Assembly: GCA_943788425.1 (NCBI GenBank)
Contig: CALSQF010000006.1
Coordinates: forward strand, 434,001 to 498,000
Source: an uncultured Planktomarina sp.
Lineage (GTDB): Bacteria; Pseudomonadota; Alphaproteobacteria; Rhodobacterales; Rhodobacteraceae
Direction of reading: 5' to 3'
Length of the DNA stretch: 64,000 nucleotides
A model generated the notes under the pieces. The model was not told the origin of the DNA and did not search any database. It saw only the letters and a program-made list of their open reading frames with translations. Shown here piece after piece: positions 44,994 through 54,950 of this stretch (positions are counted from its first letter, which is position 1; every line of letters starts with the position of its first letter). A program made the position numbers and the translations under genes.

Positions 44994-46367
44994 TCAACAG
45001 TTCGGCACATTTACCGCCAACCCACCGAGTGAAGTCTCTTTGTATTTTTCATGCATGTCCAGACCGGTTTGTCGCATTGTTTCGACGCAGGCATCCAATG
45101 ATACCAAATGCGTGCCATCGCCGCGCATAGACAGGCTGGCGGCGGAGACTGCTTTGATGCAGCCTAGCCCATTGCGCTCGATACAAGGGACTTGCACGAG
45201 GCCTTTGACCGGATCGCAGGTCATGCCCAAGTGATGCTCTAATGCTATTTCTGCGGCGTTTTCCACCTGCGCCGGACTGCCGCCCAAGACGGCGCAGAGA
45301 CCGGCGGCGGCCATGGCAGAGGCACTGCCCACTTCCGCCTGGCAACCGCATTCCGCGCCGGAGATGCTGGCGTTGAATTTGATCAGCCCGCCGATGGCGG
45401 CGGCGGTGAGTAAAAATTCCGAGATGCGCTTTGGCGTGGCGCCTGGCACATGATCAAGCCAATAGCGCAGAGTGGCAGGGACCACACCGGCCGCGCCATT
45501 GGTCGGTGCGGTCACGACCTGCCCACCGGCGGCATTCTCTTCATTGACCGCCATGGCGTAAACGCTCATCCAATCATTGATCGTATGTGGGGCGGGCATA
45601 TTCAGTCCCCGTTCGGCCATCAAAGCCTCGTGAATGGGTTTGGCTCTGCGTTTCACATTCAGACCGCCGGGCAATATGCCGCCCCGCTCCAGCCCACGAT
45701 TGATGCAATCGTTCATTACGTCCCAGATTTTGGTCAAGCCGCGGTCGAGCTCTGCGGCGCTGCGGCGGCTCAATTCATTTTCACGTTTTATCTGTGCGAT
45801 GGATTTTCCCTGGGCGGCGCATAGGGCCAGCAATTCATTGGCCGTATTAAACTCATGCGGGTAGGGGGCTATGTCGCCGATGGACACGCCACTGGCCAAT
45901 TCTTCGGCTGTCACCACAAAGCCGCCACCGATCGAATAATAAGTTTGCTGCAAGATCACATCGTCCTGTGCATCTGTCGCCATTAGGACCATGCCATTGG
46001 CATGACCCTCAAGAGAGGGGCCGAAGTCAAATACGATGTCACTGGCTGGATCGAGTTTAAGTGTTCCGAGCCCATCCGGGTCGACCGTTTTGTTGCGTGT
46101 AATGGTCTCTAGCGCAGCTTCAGCCTTGATGGCGTCATAGGTTTCGGGGGAAAACCCGGCCAATCCAAGAAGTGTGGCACGATCTGTCGCATGCCCCACA
46201 CCGGTGAAGGCTAAGGAGCCATGCAACCGCGCTTTTAGGCCTGCGGCCTCAAATGGGCTGGCGCGCAGCAGATCCAAAAACATGCCCGCCGCAACCATTG
46301 GTCCCATCGTATGCGATGAGCTTGGCCCAATGCCGACTTTAAACATATCAAAAACAGATAGAAACAT
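44994..46367 (-). CDS. sdaA: L-serine dehydratase, single-chain iron-sulfur type
   Basis: Deaminates L-serine to pyruvate. About 457 residues. The beta domain begins [25 protein letters not shown] (residue 3 on), and the alpha domain carries [44 protein letters not shown], with cysteines that bind the 4Fe-4S cluster. The C-terminus ends AVNVPNC, the cysteine tail known to act as an inhibitory ligand in this family. AAGAGG lies 7 bases before the ATG at 46367; an upstream start adds unrelated residues. Confidence 0.95.
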   Translation of the reverse strand: MFLSVFDMFKVGIGPSSSHTMGPMVAAGMFLDLLRASPFEAAGLKARLHGSLAFTGVGHATDRATLLGLAGFSPETYDAIKAEAALETITRNKTVDPDGLGTLKLDPASDIVFDFGPSLEGHANGMVLMATDAQDDVILQQTYYSIGGGFVVTAEELASGVSIGDIAPYPHEFNTANELLALCAAQGKSIAQIKRENELSRRSAAELDRGLTKIWDVMNDCINRGLERGGILPGGLNVKRRAKPIHEALMAERGLNMPAPHTINDWMSVYAMAVNEENAAGGQVVTAPTNGAAGVVPATLRYWLDHVPGATPKRISEFLLTAAAIGGLIKFNASISGAECGCQAEVGSASAMAAAGLCAVLGGSPAQVENAAEIALEHHLGMTCDPVKGLVQVPCIERNGLGCIKAVSAASLSMRGDGTHLVSLDACVETMRQTGLDMHEKYKETSLGGLAVNVPNC

Positions 46368-46603
46368 TGAAGACCTCTTAGAAGTGCATGGCTTGGGTTG
46401 ATCATGGTTTGACAGGCCGTGTCGGTGGAAATACGACGCTTTCATCTAGGTCTACGTCTGCGTCTCTCGCACAGCAAGAGAATATGCGGCGCAGTGCCCA
46501 TGCGAAGCCCGGCCGATGCTGGGCTTGAAAGATGAAATCGGGCCTCGCGCATTGGGGGGACTTCGGTCTATATAGGGGCGCAAATCATCAGGAGCCACGT
46601 TAC

Positions 46604-47323
46604 ATGTTTGCCGATTTATCCCTCGCCGATCAGGCAAAATACGTCGCGGCCAAACGGGCCGTCGAATTGGTTGAAGATGGTATGAAGCTCGGGCTTGGAA
46701 CCGGCTCAACGGCGGCTTGGATGGTGCTGTGTTTGGCGGAGCGGGTGAAGACTGAAGGGCTGCGCATTCAAGGCGTGCCCACTTCGACCCGCACAGCAGA
46801 TCTGGCCCGTGAGCTGGGCTTGGAAGTGGTGACCCTGGATCAAACTGGGCATTTGGACATCACCATTGATGGTACGGATGAATTCGATTCCGCTTTGTCT
46901 CTCATCAAAGGTGGGGGTGGGGCGCTTTTGCAAGAGAAGATCGTCGCCTCCGCCTCGGATCAGATGATTGTGATTGCTGATTTTGATAAACATGTCCCTC
47001 AGCTCGGTAAATTCCCTTTGCCTGTGGAGGTTTTGGGATTTGGTTTGGCTTCGTCGCGCGACCATATTGCCCGCCTTTTAGCCGATCACGGATTGGCTGG
47101 GCGCGATATCACAATGCGCATGCAGGGCGACACTCCCTTTGTGACCGACGAAGGCAACTTCATTCTTGATTTGCATTTGGAACACATCCCGGATGCGCCC
47201 GCCCTGGCCATTGTGCTCAATCAAGTGCCGGGCGTGGTTGAAAATGGCCTGTTTATAAATATTTGTGATCGCGTGATTTTGGGTGCTAGCGATGGGCGCA
47301 TCGAGGAGCACCTTCGGCCGTAA
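46604..47323 (+). CDS. rpiA: ribose-5-phosphate isomerase A
   Basis: Interconverts ribose-5-phosphate and ribulose-5-phosphate. 239 residues. GLGTGSTAAWMV near residue 29, GVPTSTRTADLAREL near 60, TIDGTDEFD near 89 (catalytic aspartates) and IKGGGGALLQEKIVA near 102 are the family motifs; the VPGVVENGLFINICD segment near the end is also diagnostic. AGGAG lies 9 bases before the ATG at 46604. Somewhat shorter at the C-terminus than some relatives. Followed by gor after 42 bases. Confidence 0.96.
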   Translation: MFADLSLADQAKYVAAKRAVELVEDGMKLGLGTGSTAAWMVLCLAERVKTEGLRIQGVPTSTRTADLARELGLEVVTLDQTGHLDITIDGTDEFDSALSLIKGGGGALLQEKIVASASDQMIVIADFDKHVPQLGKFPLPVEVLGFGLASSRDHIARLLADHGLAGRDITMRMQGDTPFVTDEGNFILDLHLEHIPDAPALAIVLNQVPGVVENGLFINICDRVILGASDGRIEEHLRP

Positions 47324-47365
47324 CACGCCAGGCGGTTGGGCTTCTGACTTCAATAGGGGACGAAT

Positions 47366-48724
47366 ATGTCTTATGATTATGATCTTTTTGTAATTGGCGG
47401 TGGTTCGGGTGGTGTACGCGCGGCGCGCGTTGCAGCTTCGGACACCGGGGCCAAAGTCGGATTGGCTGAAGAAAGCCGCTATGGCGGCACCTGCGTCATC
47501 CGGGGTTGCGTTCCGAAAAAGTTGATGGTGTTTGCTTCAACCTATGCGCCTGCTATGAAGCAGGCTGCCGCCTATGGCTGGGACGTGCGGATGGGCGGTT
47601 TCAACTGGTCGGGATTTCGGAGCAATCTGGAAGGTGAGCTCGATCGGCTGGAAGGCATTTATCGCCGCCTGTTGCACAACTCGGGAGTTGAGACCTTCGA
47701 CATGCGCGCGACAGTCGACAGTCCGCATGCGGTGCGTTTGGCCGATGGCCAGGTCGTCACGGCCAAGGTGATTTTGCTGGCCACGGGCGGCTGGCCCTCG
47801 GTGCCCGATGTTCCCGGAGCCGAATATGCCATCACCTCTAATGAGGTTTTTCATCTGGAAACTTTGCCCAAGCGGATATTGATCGTGGGAGGCGGTTATA
47901 TTGCGTGTGAATTTGCCGGAATTCTCAATGGACTTGGGGTGCAAACCCATCTTTGGTATCGGGGCGAGGCGGTATTGCGCGGCTTTGATAAAGAGGCTCG
48001 CGATGTGATTGTGCAGGGCATGCAAGAGCGTGGTGTCCAAATGCAGATGCACACCAATGTGGCCCGAATCGACCGGCAAGGCGCCGGCTACAGCGTGACA
48101 GATGCCCAAGGTGCGCGCCATGACTTTGATGTTGTGATGTATGCCACAGGCCGCAAGCCTAAAAGCACCGGCTTGGGACTTGAGGCGCTGGGCATTGGTC
48201 TGGATGACGCGGGCGCGGTTCAGGTCGATGAGTTTTCTCAGACTTCATTGCCGTCGATCTATGCGGTCGGAGATGTGACCAACCGTGTCAATCTGACGCC
48301 CGTGGCGATCCGCGAAGGCATGGCGTTTGTTGAGACCGCCCTGAAAGGCAATCCGACCCCTGTGGATCACGCATTGATCCCAACGGCCGTATTCACCCAA
48401 CCGGAATTTGGCACAATTGGCCTCAGCGAAGAGCAAGCTCGTGTACAAGAGCCGATCGAAGTTTATGCAACTGCCTTTCGCCCAATGAATATTTCCTTTA
48501 TTGATGCGCCGAACAAAGTGCTAATGAAATTGGTTGTGAGCCAAAAGACCCGCAAAATTTTGGGCTGTCACATCGTCGCAGATGGTGCCGGTGAAATGAT
48601 CCAAATGGTAGGGATAGCGGCGAAAATGGGGGCAACAAAAGAAGATTTTGACCGTGTGTGTGCCGTGCATCCCACGGTTTCAGAGGAACTTGTTACAATG
48701 AAAACTCCGGTGCGGAGTGCTTGA
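47366..48724 (+). CDS. gor: glutathione-disulfide reductase
   Basis: Reduces oxidised glutathione with NADPH. 452 residues. FAD motif DLFVIGGGSGGVRAARVAA at the start, redox-active pair C43/C48 in GGTCVIRGCVPKK, NAD(P) motif ILIVGGGYIACEFAGILNGLG near residue 172, and the active-site histidine in CAVHPTVSEE near the C-terminus. The CVIRGC spacing is typical of glutathione reductase rather than lipoamide dehydrogenase. AGGGGA precedes the ATG. Likely co-transcribed with hflKC and degP, a redox and envelope-stress grouping. Confidence 0.95.
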   Translation: MSYDYDLFVIGGGSGGVRAARVAASDTGAKVGLAEESRYGGTCVIRGCVPKKLMVFASTYAPAMKQAAAYGWDVRMGGFNWSGFRSNLEGELDRLEGIYRRLLHNSGVETFDMRATVDSPHAVRLADGQVVTAKVILLATGGWPSVPDVPGAEYAITSNEVFHLETLPKRILIVGGGYIACEFAGILNGLGVQTHLWYRGEAVLRGFDKEARDVIVQGMQERGVQMQMHTNVARIDRQGAGYSVTDAQGARHDFDVVMYATGRKPKSTGLGLEALGIGLDDAGAVQVDEFSQTSLPSIYAVGDVTNRVNLTPVAIREGMAFVETALKGNPTPVDHALIPTAVFTQPEFGTIGLSEEQARVQEPIEVYATAFRPMNISFIDAPNKVLMKLVVSQKTRKILGCHIVADGAGEMIQMVGIAAKMGATKEDFDRVCAVHPTVSEELVTMKTPVRSA

Positions 48725-48787
48725 AATATACAAAGCAGAGCACAAATAGAACAGAGACTCAGAATGACTGTGAAGGGAAACAGCTGA

Positions 48788-49969
48788 ATGTCGGATAATA
48801 ACGGTGGACCTTGGGGCGGCGGCGGAAGCGGCGGCAATCGAGGCAACAAAGGCAATGGCGGTGGGAATGATCGGGGTCCAGACGGACCGCAAATCCCAGA
48901 AATTGACGAGTTGATGCGCAAAGGCCAAGAGCAATTGCGCGTGTTGATGGGAGGTAAAGGCAGCGGTGGCACCGGTGGTGGCAGTGGAGCTGGCGGTGGA
49001 GACGCAGGCATTCCGCGCAGCACTTTCGTGCTGGCTGGGCTTGCTGCTGTTGGCATGTGGCTGTTCGCGTCCTTTTATACCGTCAAGCCAGAGGAGCAAT
49101 CTGTTGAGCTCTTCCTCGGCGAATTCAATGAAATTGGCACCAACGGTCTCAATTTCGCGCCTTGGCCTTTTGTGACCTATGAGAAGTTCAATGTCACCAC
49201 CAACAGAACCGAATCCCTTGGGCTCAATGATAGCCGTGACAGTGGTTTGGGCTTGATGCTAACCACGGATGAAAACATCGTGGACATTGACTTTCAGGTG
49301 GTTTGGAACATTAAAAACTCGGCGGATTTTTTGTTTAGTCTGAAAGCACCTGAGCAATCTATCCGGGCTATTTCGGAAGCTGCGATGCGCGAAGTGATTG
49401 CGCAATCGGAATTGGCGCCAATTTTGAACCGAGATCGTGCTGCGATTGAGGCGAATGTGCGGCAATTGATCCAAAAAACTTTGGATGAGCGCAAAACTGG
49501 TATTTCTGTTGTCCGGGTCAACTTTAACAAAGTGGATCCGCCCAGCCGTCAGGTGATCGTGACCGCTGCTGATGGGTCGCAAAAACGCGTTTCGGTGATT
49601 GACGCCTTCCGCGATGTGCAAGCCGCAGAGCAAGAGCGCGATCAGCGCGAGCGCCAAGCGGATGCCTATGCCAACCAACGTCTTGCTGAAGCGCGGGGTG
49701 CTGCGGCGCAGTTGTTAGAGGCAGCAGAAGGCTACCGTGCCTCTGTCGTAAATGCCGCTTTGGGGGAGGCCAGCCAATTCTCAGCTGTTTTGACCGAATA
49801 TAAAGAAGCGCCAGAGGTGACGCGTCGTCGCCTATATATCGAGACTTTGGAAAAAGTGTTGAGCAATGTGGATAAGATTATCATGGACAATGGCGAAGGC
49901 GGCCAGGGTGTTGTACCTTACTTGCCATTGAATGAATTGCGTAAATCTTCACAAGGAGGGTCAAACTAA
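48788..49969 (+). CDS. hflK: FtsH protease modulator HflK
   Basis: 393-residue SPFH/band-7 protein that, with HflC, encloses the membrane protease FtsH. A long glycine-rich, cytoplasmic N-terminus (residues 5-75) precedes one membrane helix (STFVLAGLAAVGMWLFASFYTV), then the band-7 domain (FNVTTNRTESL, MLTTDENIVDIDFQVVWNIK) and a coiled-coil tail (QERDQRERQADAYANQRLAEARGAA split). AAGGGAAA precedes the ATG. Its stop overlaps the hflC start as TAATG. Confidence 0.95.
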   Translation: MSDNNGGPWGGGGSGGNRGNKGNGGGNDRGPDGPQIPEIDELMRKGQEQLRVLMGGKGSGGTGGGSGAGGGDAGIPRSTFVLAGLAAVGMWLFASFYTVKPEEQSVELFLGEFNEIGTNGLNFAPWPFVTYEKFNVTTNRTESLGLNDSRDSGLGLMLTTDENIVDIDFQVVWNIKNSADFLFSLKAPEQSIRAISEAAMREVIAQSELAPILNRDRAAIEANVRQLIQKTLDERKTGISVVRVNFNKVDPPSRQVIVTAADGSQKRVSVIDAFRDVQAAEQERDQRERQADAYANQRLAEARGAAAQLLEAAEGYRASVVNAALGEASQFSAVLTEYKEAPEVTRRRLYIETLEKVLSNVDKIIMDNGEGGQGVVPYLPLNELRKSSQGGSN

Positions 49970-50856
49970 TGTCTATGAGATCTCGTATTGCAGTGATCAT
50001 AGCCGCCGTGATTGCGGTTGGTGGGTTGATGTCCTTGTTCATCGTGGATGAGCGCGAAAAAGTGCTAGTGCTGCGGTTTGGTCAAATCAAACAGGTCAAA
50101 ACAGACCCTGGTTTGGGCTTTAAGATCCCTTGGCTGGATCAAGTTGTACGCTTTGATGACCGAATTTTGTCTTTGGAAACCCCGGTGATCGAGGTGACGC
50201 CAGCTGATGACCGTCGCCTCGAGGTGGATGCCTTTGTTATGTACCGCATCGCAGATATTGTGAAATTCCGTCAGGCTTTGGGCGCGGGCGGTGAGCGCGA
50301 AGCCAGTATTCAGCTCAATGATATTCTCGACGGTCAGATCCGGGCGGTTCTTGGAGCTGATGGGGTGACGTCAAATGCCATTCTGTCGCCGGAACGGTCC
50401 CGTTTGATGGAGCTGATCCGTGCTGAGGCTCAAACCCGTGCTAAGGATTTGGGGTTGGATGTAGTTGATGTGCGTCTGCGTCAAACCAACTTGCCAGAGC
50501 AAAACTTCGATGCAACTTTGCAGCGTATGATCGCAGAGCGGGAACGCGAAGCGACCGATGAACGCGCCCGGGGCCGTGAGGCGGCGCAGCGAGTCACAGC
50601 TGTTGCGGATCGGACCCATGAGGAAACGCTCTCCGCTGCGAAGCGGGATGCTTTGATCATCGAAGGGGAAGCGGATGCGGAACGGACCCGTATTTTGGCC
50701 GATGCCTTCGGCGCGGATCCTGAATTTTTCGACTTCTATCGGTCGCTTGCGGCCTATGAATCTTCCATACTTGGTGAAAATTCAACTTTGGTGATTCCAC
50801 CAGATCATGAATTTTTAACCTATATGAAATCCGCAACGCCGCGTGTTGCTGAGTGA
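49969..50856 (+). CDS. hflC: FtsH protease modulator HflC
   Basis: 295-residue partner of HflK. One N-terminal membrane helix (IAVIIAAVIAVGGLMSLFIV), the SPFH segment KVLVLRFGQIKQVKTDPGLGFKIPW and EVDAFVMYRIADIVKFRQALG, then a helical tail rich in Arg/Glu/Ala. AGGAGG lies just ahead of the ATG within the end of hflK. Its TGA overlaps the next gene as GTGA. Confidence 0.95.
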   Translation: MSMRSRIAVIIAAVIAVGGLMSLFIVDEREKVLVLRFGQIKQVKTDPGLGFKIPWLDQVVRFDDRILSLETPVIEVTPADDRRLEVDAFVMYRIADIVKFRQALGAGGEREASIQLNDILDGQIRAVLGADGVTSNAILSPERSRLMELIRAEAQTRAKDLGLDVVDVRLRQTNLPEQNFDATLQRMIAEREREATDERARGREAAQRVTAVADRTHEETLSAAKRDALIIEGEADAERTRILADAFGADPEFFDFYRSLAAYESSILGENSTLVIPPDHEFLTYMKSATPRVAE

Positions 50857-51038
50857 TTGACAAGATCTTATTCGGCTTTGCGGCTGTTATGATTTCTGAG
50901 GGGCTGGTTTATCTACTAGCCCCTCATGCCCTTGAGACCCTGCTGAAAACTCTTAAAACCCTGTCGATCTCTGCGCGCCGGCAGATGGGGGCTCTGCTTT
51001 GTATGGCTGGGTGCATTCTATTGGCGTTAAGCCTATAG
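50853..51038 (+). CDS. DUF2065 small membrane protein
   Basis: 61 residues from a GTG that overlaps the hflC stop. Two membrane helices: ILFGFAAVMISEGLVYLLAPHA and QMGALLCMAGCILLALSL. DUF2065 proteins occur next to hflKC in many proteobacteria, and their function is unknown, possibly a small accessory subunit of the HflKC-FtsH assembly. The coupled start supports a connection. Confidence 0.85.
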   Translation: MIDKILFGFAAVMISEGLVYLLAPHALETLLKTLKTLSISARRQMGALLCMAGCILLALSL

Positions 51039-51205
51039 GCGGCCCGGCGTTCGAAATAAGTGTTTTTCCGCCGAAATTGGCCGTCACGAGATGGTGACTG
51101 AGCCTGGCAGGTCATTGCGTTGAAAACTTGCCGAACTACATTAAGTTAATAAAGACAACAGGCGCCCAATCTACGTGATGTAGATGGGCATGAATGGAGA
51201 TAAAG

Positions 51206-52681
51206 ATGAATTCGATTGCCTTATCTAAGCGCAAGGATTTTGCAGTTTACCGTGCCACTTGGGTTTTTGCGGCGGCGCTTTGTCTGCTGATCTTACAAGC
51301 TCTACAGGCCGCAGCTCAAATGCTGCCAAATACATTTGCCGATCTTGCCGATGAGATCAGCCCCTCCGTGGTGAATATCACCACAACAACCGTGATTGCC
51401 GGTCGCGCCGATCAAATGCCGCGTGGTATTGTGCCCAAGGGCTCGCCTTTTGAAGAGTTCTTTCGGGAGTTCGAAGATCGTCGCCGTGGCGGCAATGGTG
51501 GGGCCAGCCGCTCCTCTGCATTGGGATCGGGGTTTGTGATCTCTGCTGATGGATTCATCGTCACCAACAATCACGTGATCGAAGGGGCCGATGAGATTGA
51601 AGTAGAATTTTTCTCCGGTGAAAGACTGGCCGCTAAGGTCATCGGCACCGATAAGAATACGGATATCGCAGTGCTGAAGGTCACGTCGGATGCACCGCTG
51701 CCTTTCGTCAGTTTCGGCGACAGTGACACAGCGCGCGTGGGCGATTGGGTGGTGGCGATGGGCAATCCTTTGGGACAGGGGTTCTCGGTCTCTGCGGGAA
51801 TCGTTTCGGCCCGAAACCGGGCATTGTCTGGGATTTATGACGACTATATTCAAACGGATGCCGCAATTAACCGGGGCAATTCTGGCGGGCCTTTGTTCAA
51901 TCTGGATGGAGAAGTTGTCGGTGTGAACACCGCGATTTTGTCGCCCAATGGCGGCTCTATCGGCATTGGCTTTTCTATGGCCTCTAATGTGGTCAGCCGG
52001 GTCGTTGATCAATTGACGGAATACGGCGAAATTCGCCGGGGCTGGCTGGGCGTGCGGATCCAAGATGTTGATGAAGACATTGCCGAAAGCATTGACGGTT
52101 TGGACCGGGCCGCCGGGGCCGTTGTGACAGGCGTGCCAGAAGGCCCCTCGAAAGATGCCGGAATATTACAGGGCGATGTGATCGTGATCTTTGATGGTCA
52201 TGAGGTCGAGGACGTGCGCGATTTGGTGCAAACTGTCGGCAACACAGAAGTTGGCAAAGCGGTTGATGTGGTTGTGGTGCGCGATGGTGCGCAGGTGACA
52301 TTGAGCGTCACCCTTGGCCTGCGCGACGACGAAAAACTGGCCCGCGCAGATGAGCCAGCGGTCAATGAAGATGCGCCAAAAGACTATGAGGACCTTGGGA
52401 TCACCCTGTCCAACCTGACCGATGAAATTCGTGAGGGTTTGGACCTTGCGGCTGGATTGGAAGGCGTTGTCGTTGTGGATGTTGTGGAAACCTCCGAGGC
52501 CTTTGAAAAAGGTTTGAAATCAGGGGATGTGATTGTGGAGGCCGGCCAAGAGAAGGTCACCTCACTTGCTGAGTTTGAAGAGCAAGTGAGCGCGACCATT
52601 GAGAGCGGCCGTAAAACGATGCTTTTGCTCGTGCGCCGCGGCGGCGATCCCCGGTTTTTGGCCCTCACTGTACAGCAATAA
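51206..52681 (+). CDS. degP: Do-family periplasmic serine protease (DegP/MucD type)
   Basis: Envelope protein quality-control protease. 491 residues from ATG 51206 (GGAG 7 bases before). N-terminal signal segment (TWVFAAALCLLILQALQAAAQ), trypsin-like domain with catalytic H123 (TNNHVIEGADE), D153 (NTDIAVLKV) and S226 (RGNSGGPLF), then two PDZ domains (from about residues 270 and 395). Follows hflKC-DUF2065 after 167 bases. The intervening sequence contains TTGAAA-type boxes, so it may have its own promoter. Family proteins are often heat- or envelope-stress induced. Confidence 0.96.
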   Translation: MNSIALSKRKDFAVYRATWVFAAALCLLILQALQAAAQMLPNTFADLADEISPSVVNITTTTVIAGRADQMPRGIVPKGSPFEEFFREFEDRRRGGNGGASRSSALGSGFVISADGFIVTNNHVIEGADEIEVEFFSGERLAAKVIGTDKNTDIAVLKVTSDAPLPFVSFGDSDTARVGDWVVAMGNPLGQGFSVSAGIVSARNRALSGIYDDYIQTDAAINRGNSGGPLFNLDGEVVGVNTAILSPNGGSIGIGFSMASNVVSRVVDQLTEYGEIRRGWLGVRIQDVDEDIAESIDGLDRAAGAVVTGVPEGPSKDAGILQGDVIVIFDGHEVEDVRDLVQTVGNTEVGKAVDVVVVRDGAQVTLSVTLGLRDDEKLARADEPAVNEDAPKDYEDLGITLSNLTDEIREGLDLAAGLEGVVVVDVVETSEAFEKGLKSGDVIVEAGQEKVTSLAEFEEQVSATIESGRKTMLLLVRRGGDPRFLALTVQQ

Positions 52682-52701
52682 ATGCAGCGGTACGGTGGTG
52701 A

Positions 52702-52729
52702 AAGGGGCGGCTCTAGGGCCGCCCTTTTT
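52702..52729 (+). terminator. rho-independent terminator after degP
   Basis: GGGCGGC (52705-52711) pairs with GCCGCCC (52718-52724) with a 6-base loop; A-rich sequence precedes and TTTTT follows. It sits 23 bases after the degP stop and is a textbook intrinsic terminator, ending the gor-hflKC-degP group. Confidence 0.92.
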
Positions 52730-52742
52730 GGGTTCAGCGCGG

Positions 52743-53117
52743 TTATGGCTGCTCGGTGGCGCGGCTGGCCTCTGGCAGCAAGAGATCATCCAGCATGAAA
52801 GATATATCTTCCACATGCTCAGCGATCACATGGCACACAGCGCCTTCGCGTTGAATGCGCCCTGTGATTCGCAACATACGCCCCGCGATTACGGCGCGGC
52901 GGTACTGCTCATAGAGTTTGCGCCAGACGATCACATTGCAAACTCCGGTCTCATCCTCCAGCGTGATGAAAATGACTCCATTGGCCGTGCCGGGTCTTTG
53001 GCGCACCAGGACCAGACCCGCCACAGTAACCCTTGCACCATTTGGTGGCAGCTCCAGCATAGCATGGGGCAGGGCGGCGGGGGGCTTGGGCCAAGTGTTG
53101 GGAGAGTCGAATGACAT
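52743..53117 (-). pseudogene. DnaE2 C-terminal OB-fold remnant behind a LexA box
   Basis: About 124 codons. From [16 protein letters not shown] onward (near residue 28) it reads as the C-terminal OB-fold of the error-prone polymerase DnaE2: [19 protein letters not shown], then [20 protein letters not shown] and [11 protein letters not shown]. The roughly 900 residues that carry polymerase, PHP and thumb domains are absent, and no imuA or imuB is adjacent. The ATG at 53117 lies two bases from a GTTC-N7-GTTC LexA box; an ATG at 53135 overlaps the box. Most likely a deletion joined the SOS promoter of an imuA-imuB-dnaE2 cassette to the end of dnaE2. A functional stand-alone OB protein is the alternative. 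Confidence 0.82.
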
Positions 53118-53118
53118 A

Positions 53119-53133
53119 GAACAAAAATAGAAC
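53119..53133 (-). promoter_or_regulatory. LexA (SOS) box, alphaproteobacterial type
   Basis: On the minus strand GTTC-TATTTTT-GTTC, an exact GTTC-N7-GTTC, the consensus established for LexA of Rhodobacter and other alphaproteobacteria. It sits directly before the DnaE2 remnant, and about 105 bases before the divergent ferredoxin gene. An exact match in this place is strong evidence, since imuA-imuB-dnaE2 cassettes are classic LexA targets. Whether it still controls transcription is unknown. Confidence 0.82.
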
Positions 53134-53181
53134 ATTTGAGCAATATCGCAAGTGGCATTATTCCACCCTCATGGGGGGTAG

Positions 53182-53562
<381 letters not shown>

Positions 53563-53580
53563 ACTCCTGTCGACACTGAA

Positions 53581-53609
53581 GTGGCCGCAATGTTCTGAAC
53601 TGCGGCCAC
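53581..53609. terminator. strong hairpin between ferredoxin and purD
   Basis: GTGGCCGCA (53581-53589) and TGCGGCCAC (53601-53609) form a 9-bp perfect stem with an 11-base loop between two convergent genes. A second small palindrome (GCGCTT-TTA-AAGCGC) follows at about 53612-53626. There is no clear U-tract right after the first stem, so the terminator role, in either direction, is an inference from position. Confidence 0.5.
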
Positions 53610-53617
53610 AGGCGCTT

Positions 53618-54880
53618 TTAAAGCGCGCGCCAACCGATATCGCGGCGGCAAAACCCTTCGGGCCAGTCGATTTGATCGACCATGTCATAGGCCATGGTCC
53701 GTGCCTCGCTCAGGCTTGCAGCGCGCGCCGTGACATTCAAAACCCGCCCGCCCTGTGCGGTGAGATTTGCGCCAATTTGCGCGGTTCCGGCATGAAAACA
53801 GGTGGCCGAAGAGCTGTCTGGCAAGGCGTTCACCCCGGAAATCACTGTGCCCTTTTTATAAGCGCCGGGATAGCCCTTGGCGGCCATGACAACCGTCAAA
53901 GCATGGTCTGCGGCCCAATTGACCTGAACCTCTGACAGCCGTTCTTCAGCACAGGCCAGCAGCAGATCCAACGCCTGTGCACCGAGCCGCATCATCAGCA
54001 CTTGGCATTCTGGATCGCCAAAGCGAGCATTATATTCCACCAAGCGGGCCTTGCCGTCTTTAATCATCAAACCGGCATAAAGCACCCCTTGGTAAGGCGT
54101 GCCCCGCCGGGCCATTTCCGCCATCGTGGGTTTGATAATTTCGCGCATAGCCTGCTCTGCAATCTCATCTGTCAAAACCGGCGCGGGGCTATAGGCGCCC
54201 ATGCCGCCGGTGTTGGGGCCGGTGTCTCCCTCGCCCACGCGCTTGTGATCCTGTGCGGTGCCAATGGCCAAAACATCACGGCCATCACAGAGGATGAAAT
54301 ATGAGGCCTCTTCGCCCTCCATAAACTCTTCAATCACCACTTCTGCGCCTGCACTGCCAAATTCGCCGCTGAACATATCATCCAAAGCCTCAAGAGCTTC
54401 TTGCTCGCTCATGGCGACAATGACGCCTTTGCCCGCCGCCAGCCCATCGGCTTTGACCACAATCGGCGCGCCCATTTTGCGCACATAGTCCGCGGCGCTT
54501 GGCTGGTCGGTAAAATGGCCATATCCGGCAGTGGGCGCACCTGCGGCATCGCAGATCGATTTGGTAAAGAATTTTGAGGCTTCCAGCTGCGCCGCCGCCT
54601 GACTGGGGCCAAAGCAGAGCACATCTGCGGCCCGCAAGACGTCGGCGACACCGGCAGCCAAAGGGGCTTCTGGACCAATGATCACAAAATCAATTGCCTG
54701 ACTGCGGACAAAGGCGAGAACAGCGGCGCCGTCCAAAATATTCAGATCCACACAATCAGCAATTTTAGCGATGCCGGCATTGCCTGGGGCAACCATCAAC
54801 CGATCGCATTTTGGGTTTTGCGCGACGGCCCAGGCCAATGAATGCTCGCGGCCTCCACTGCCTAAAATTAAGATATTCAT
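53618..54880 (-). CDS. purD: phosphoribosylamine-glycine ligase
   Basis: ATP-grasp enzyme forming glycinamide ribonucleotide in purine synthesis. 420 residues. MNILILGSGGREHSLAWAVAQ at the start, GPEAPLAAGVADVL near 75, the ATP-grasp elements PIVVKADGLAAGKGVIVA near 138 and EEASYFILCDG near 190, PNTGGMGAYSPAPV near 222 and the metal-binding VEYNARFGDPECQ near 287. GGGGAG precedes the ATG. Divergent from xseA by 70 bases. Confidence 0.97.
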   Translation of the reverse strand: MNILILGSGGREHSLAWAVAQNPKCDRLMVAPGNAGIAKIADCVDLNILDGAAVLAFVRSQAIDFVIIGPEAPLAAGVADVLRAADVLCFGPSQAAAQLEASKFFTKSICDAAGAPTAGYGHFTDQPSAADYVRKMGAPIVVKADGLAAGKGVIVAMSEQEALEALDDMFSGEFGSAGAEVVIEEFMEGEEASYFILCDGRDVLAIGTAQDHKRVGEGDTGPNTGGMGAYSPAPVLTDEIAEQAMREIIKPTMAEMARRGTPYQGVLYAGLMIKDGKARLVEYNARFGDPECQVLMMRLGAQALDLLLACAEERLSEVQVNWAADHALTVVMAAKGYPGAYKKGTVISGVNALPDSSSATCFHAGTAQIGANLTAQGGRVLNVTARAASLSEARTMAYDMVDQIDWPEGFCRRDIGWRAL

Positions 54881-54950
54881 GACACGCGCTCCCCTTGGCC
54901 TTTGCTTGCCCGCGTTCTAAGCTGCATCAACTCTGGTCACAAGGTGCACT

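Noticed and set aside
48568-49099. Proline/alanine-rich minus-strand frames opposite the start of hflK
   Set aside because: They are the complement of the glycine-rich repeats that encode the HflK N-terminus.
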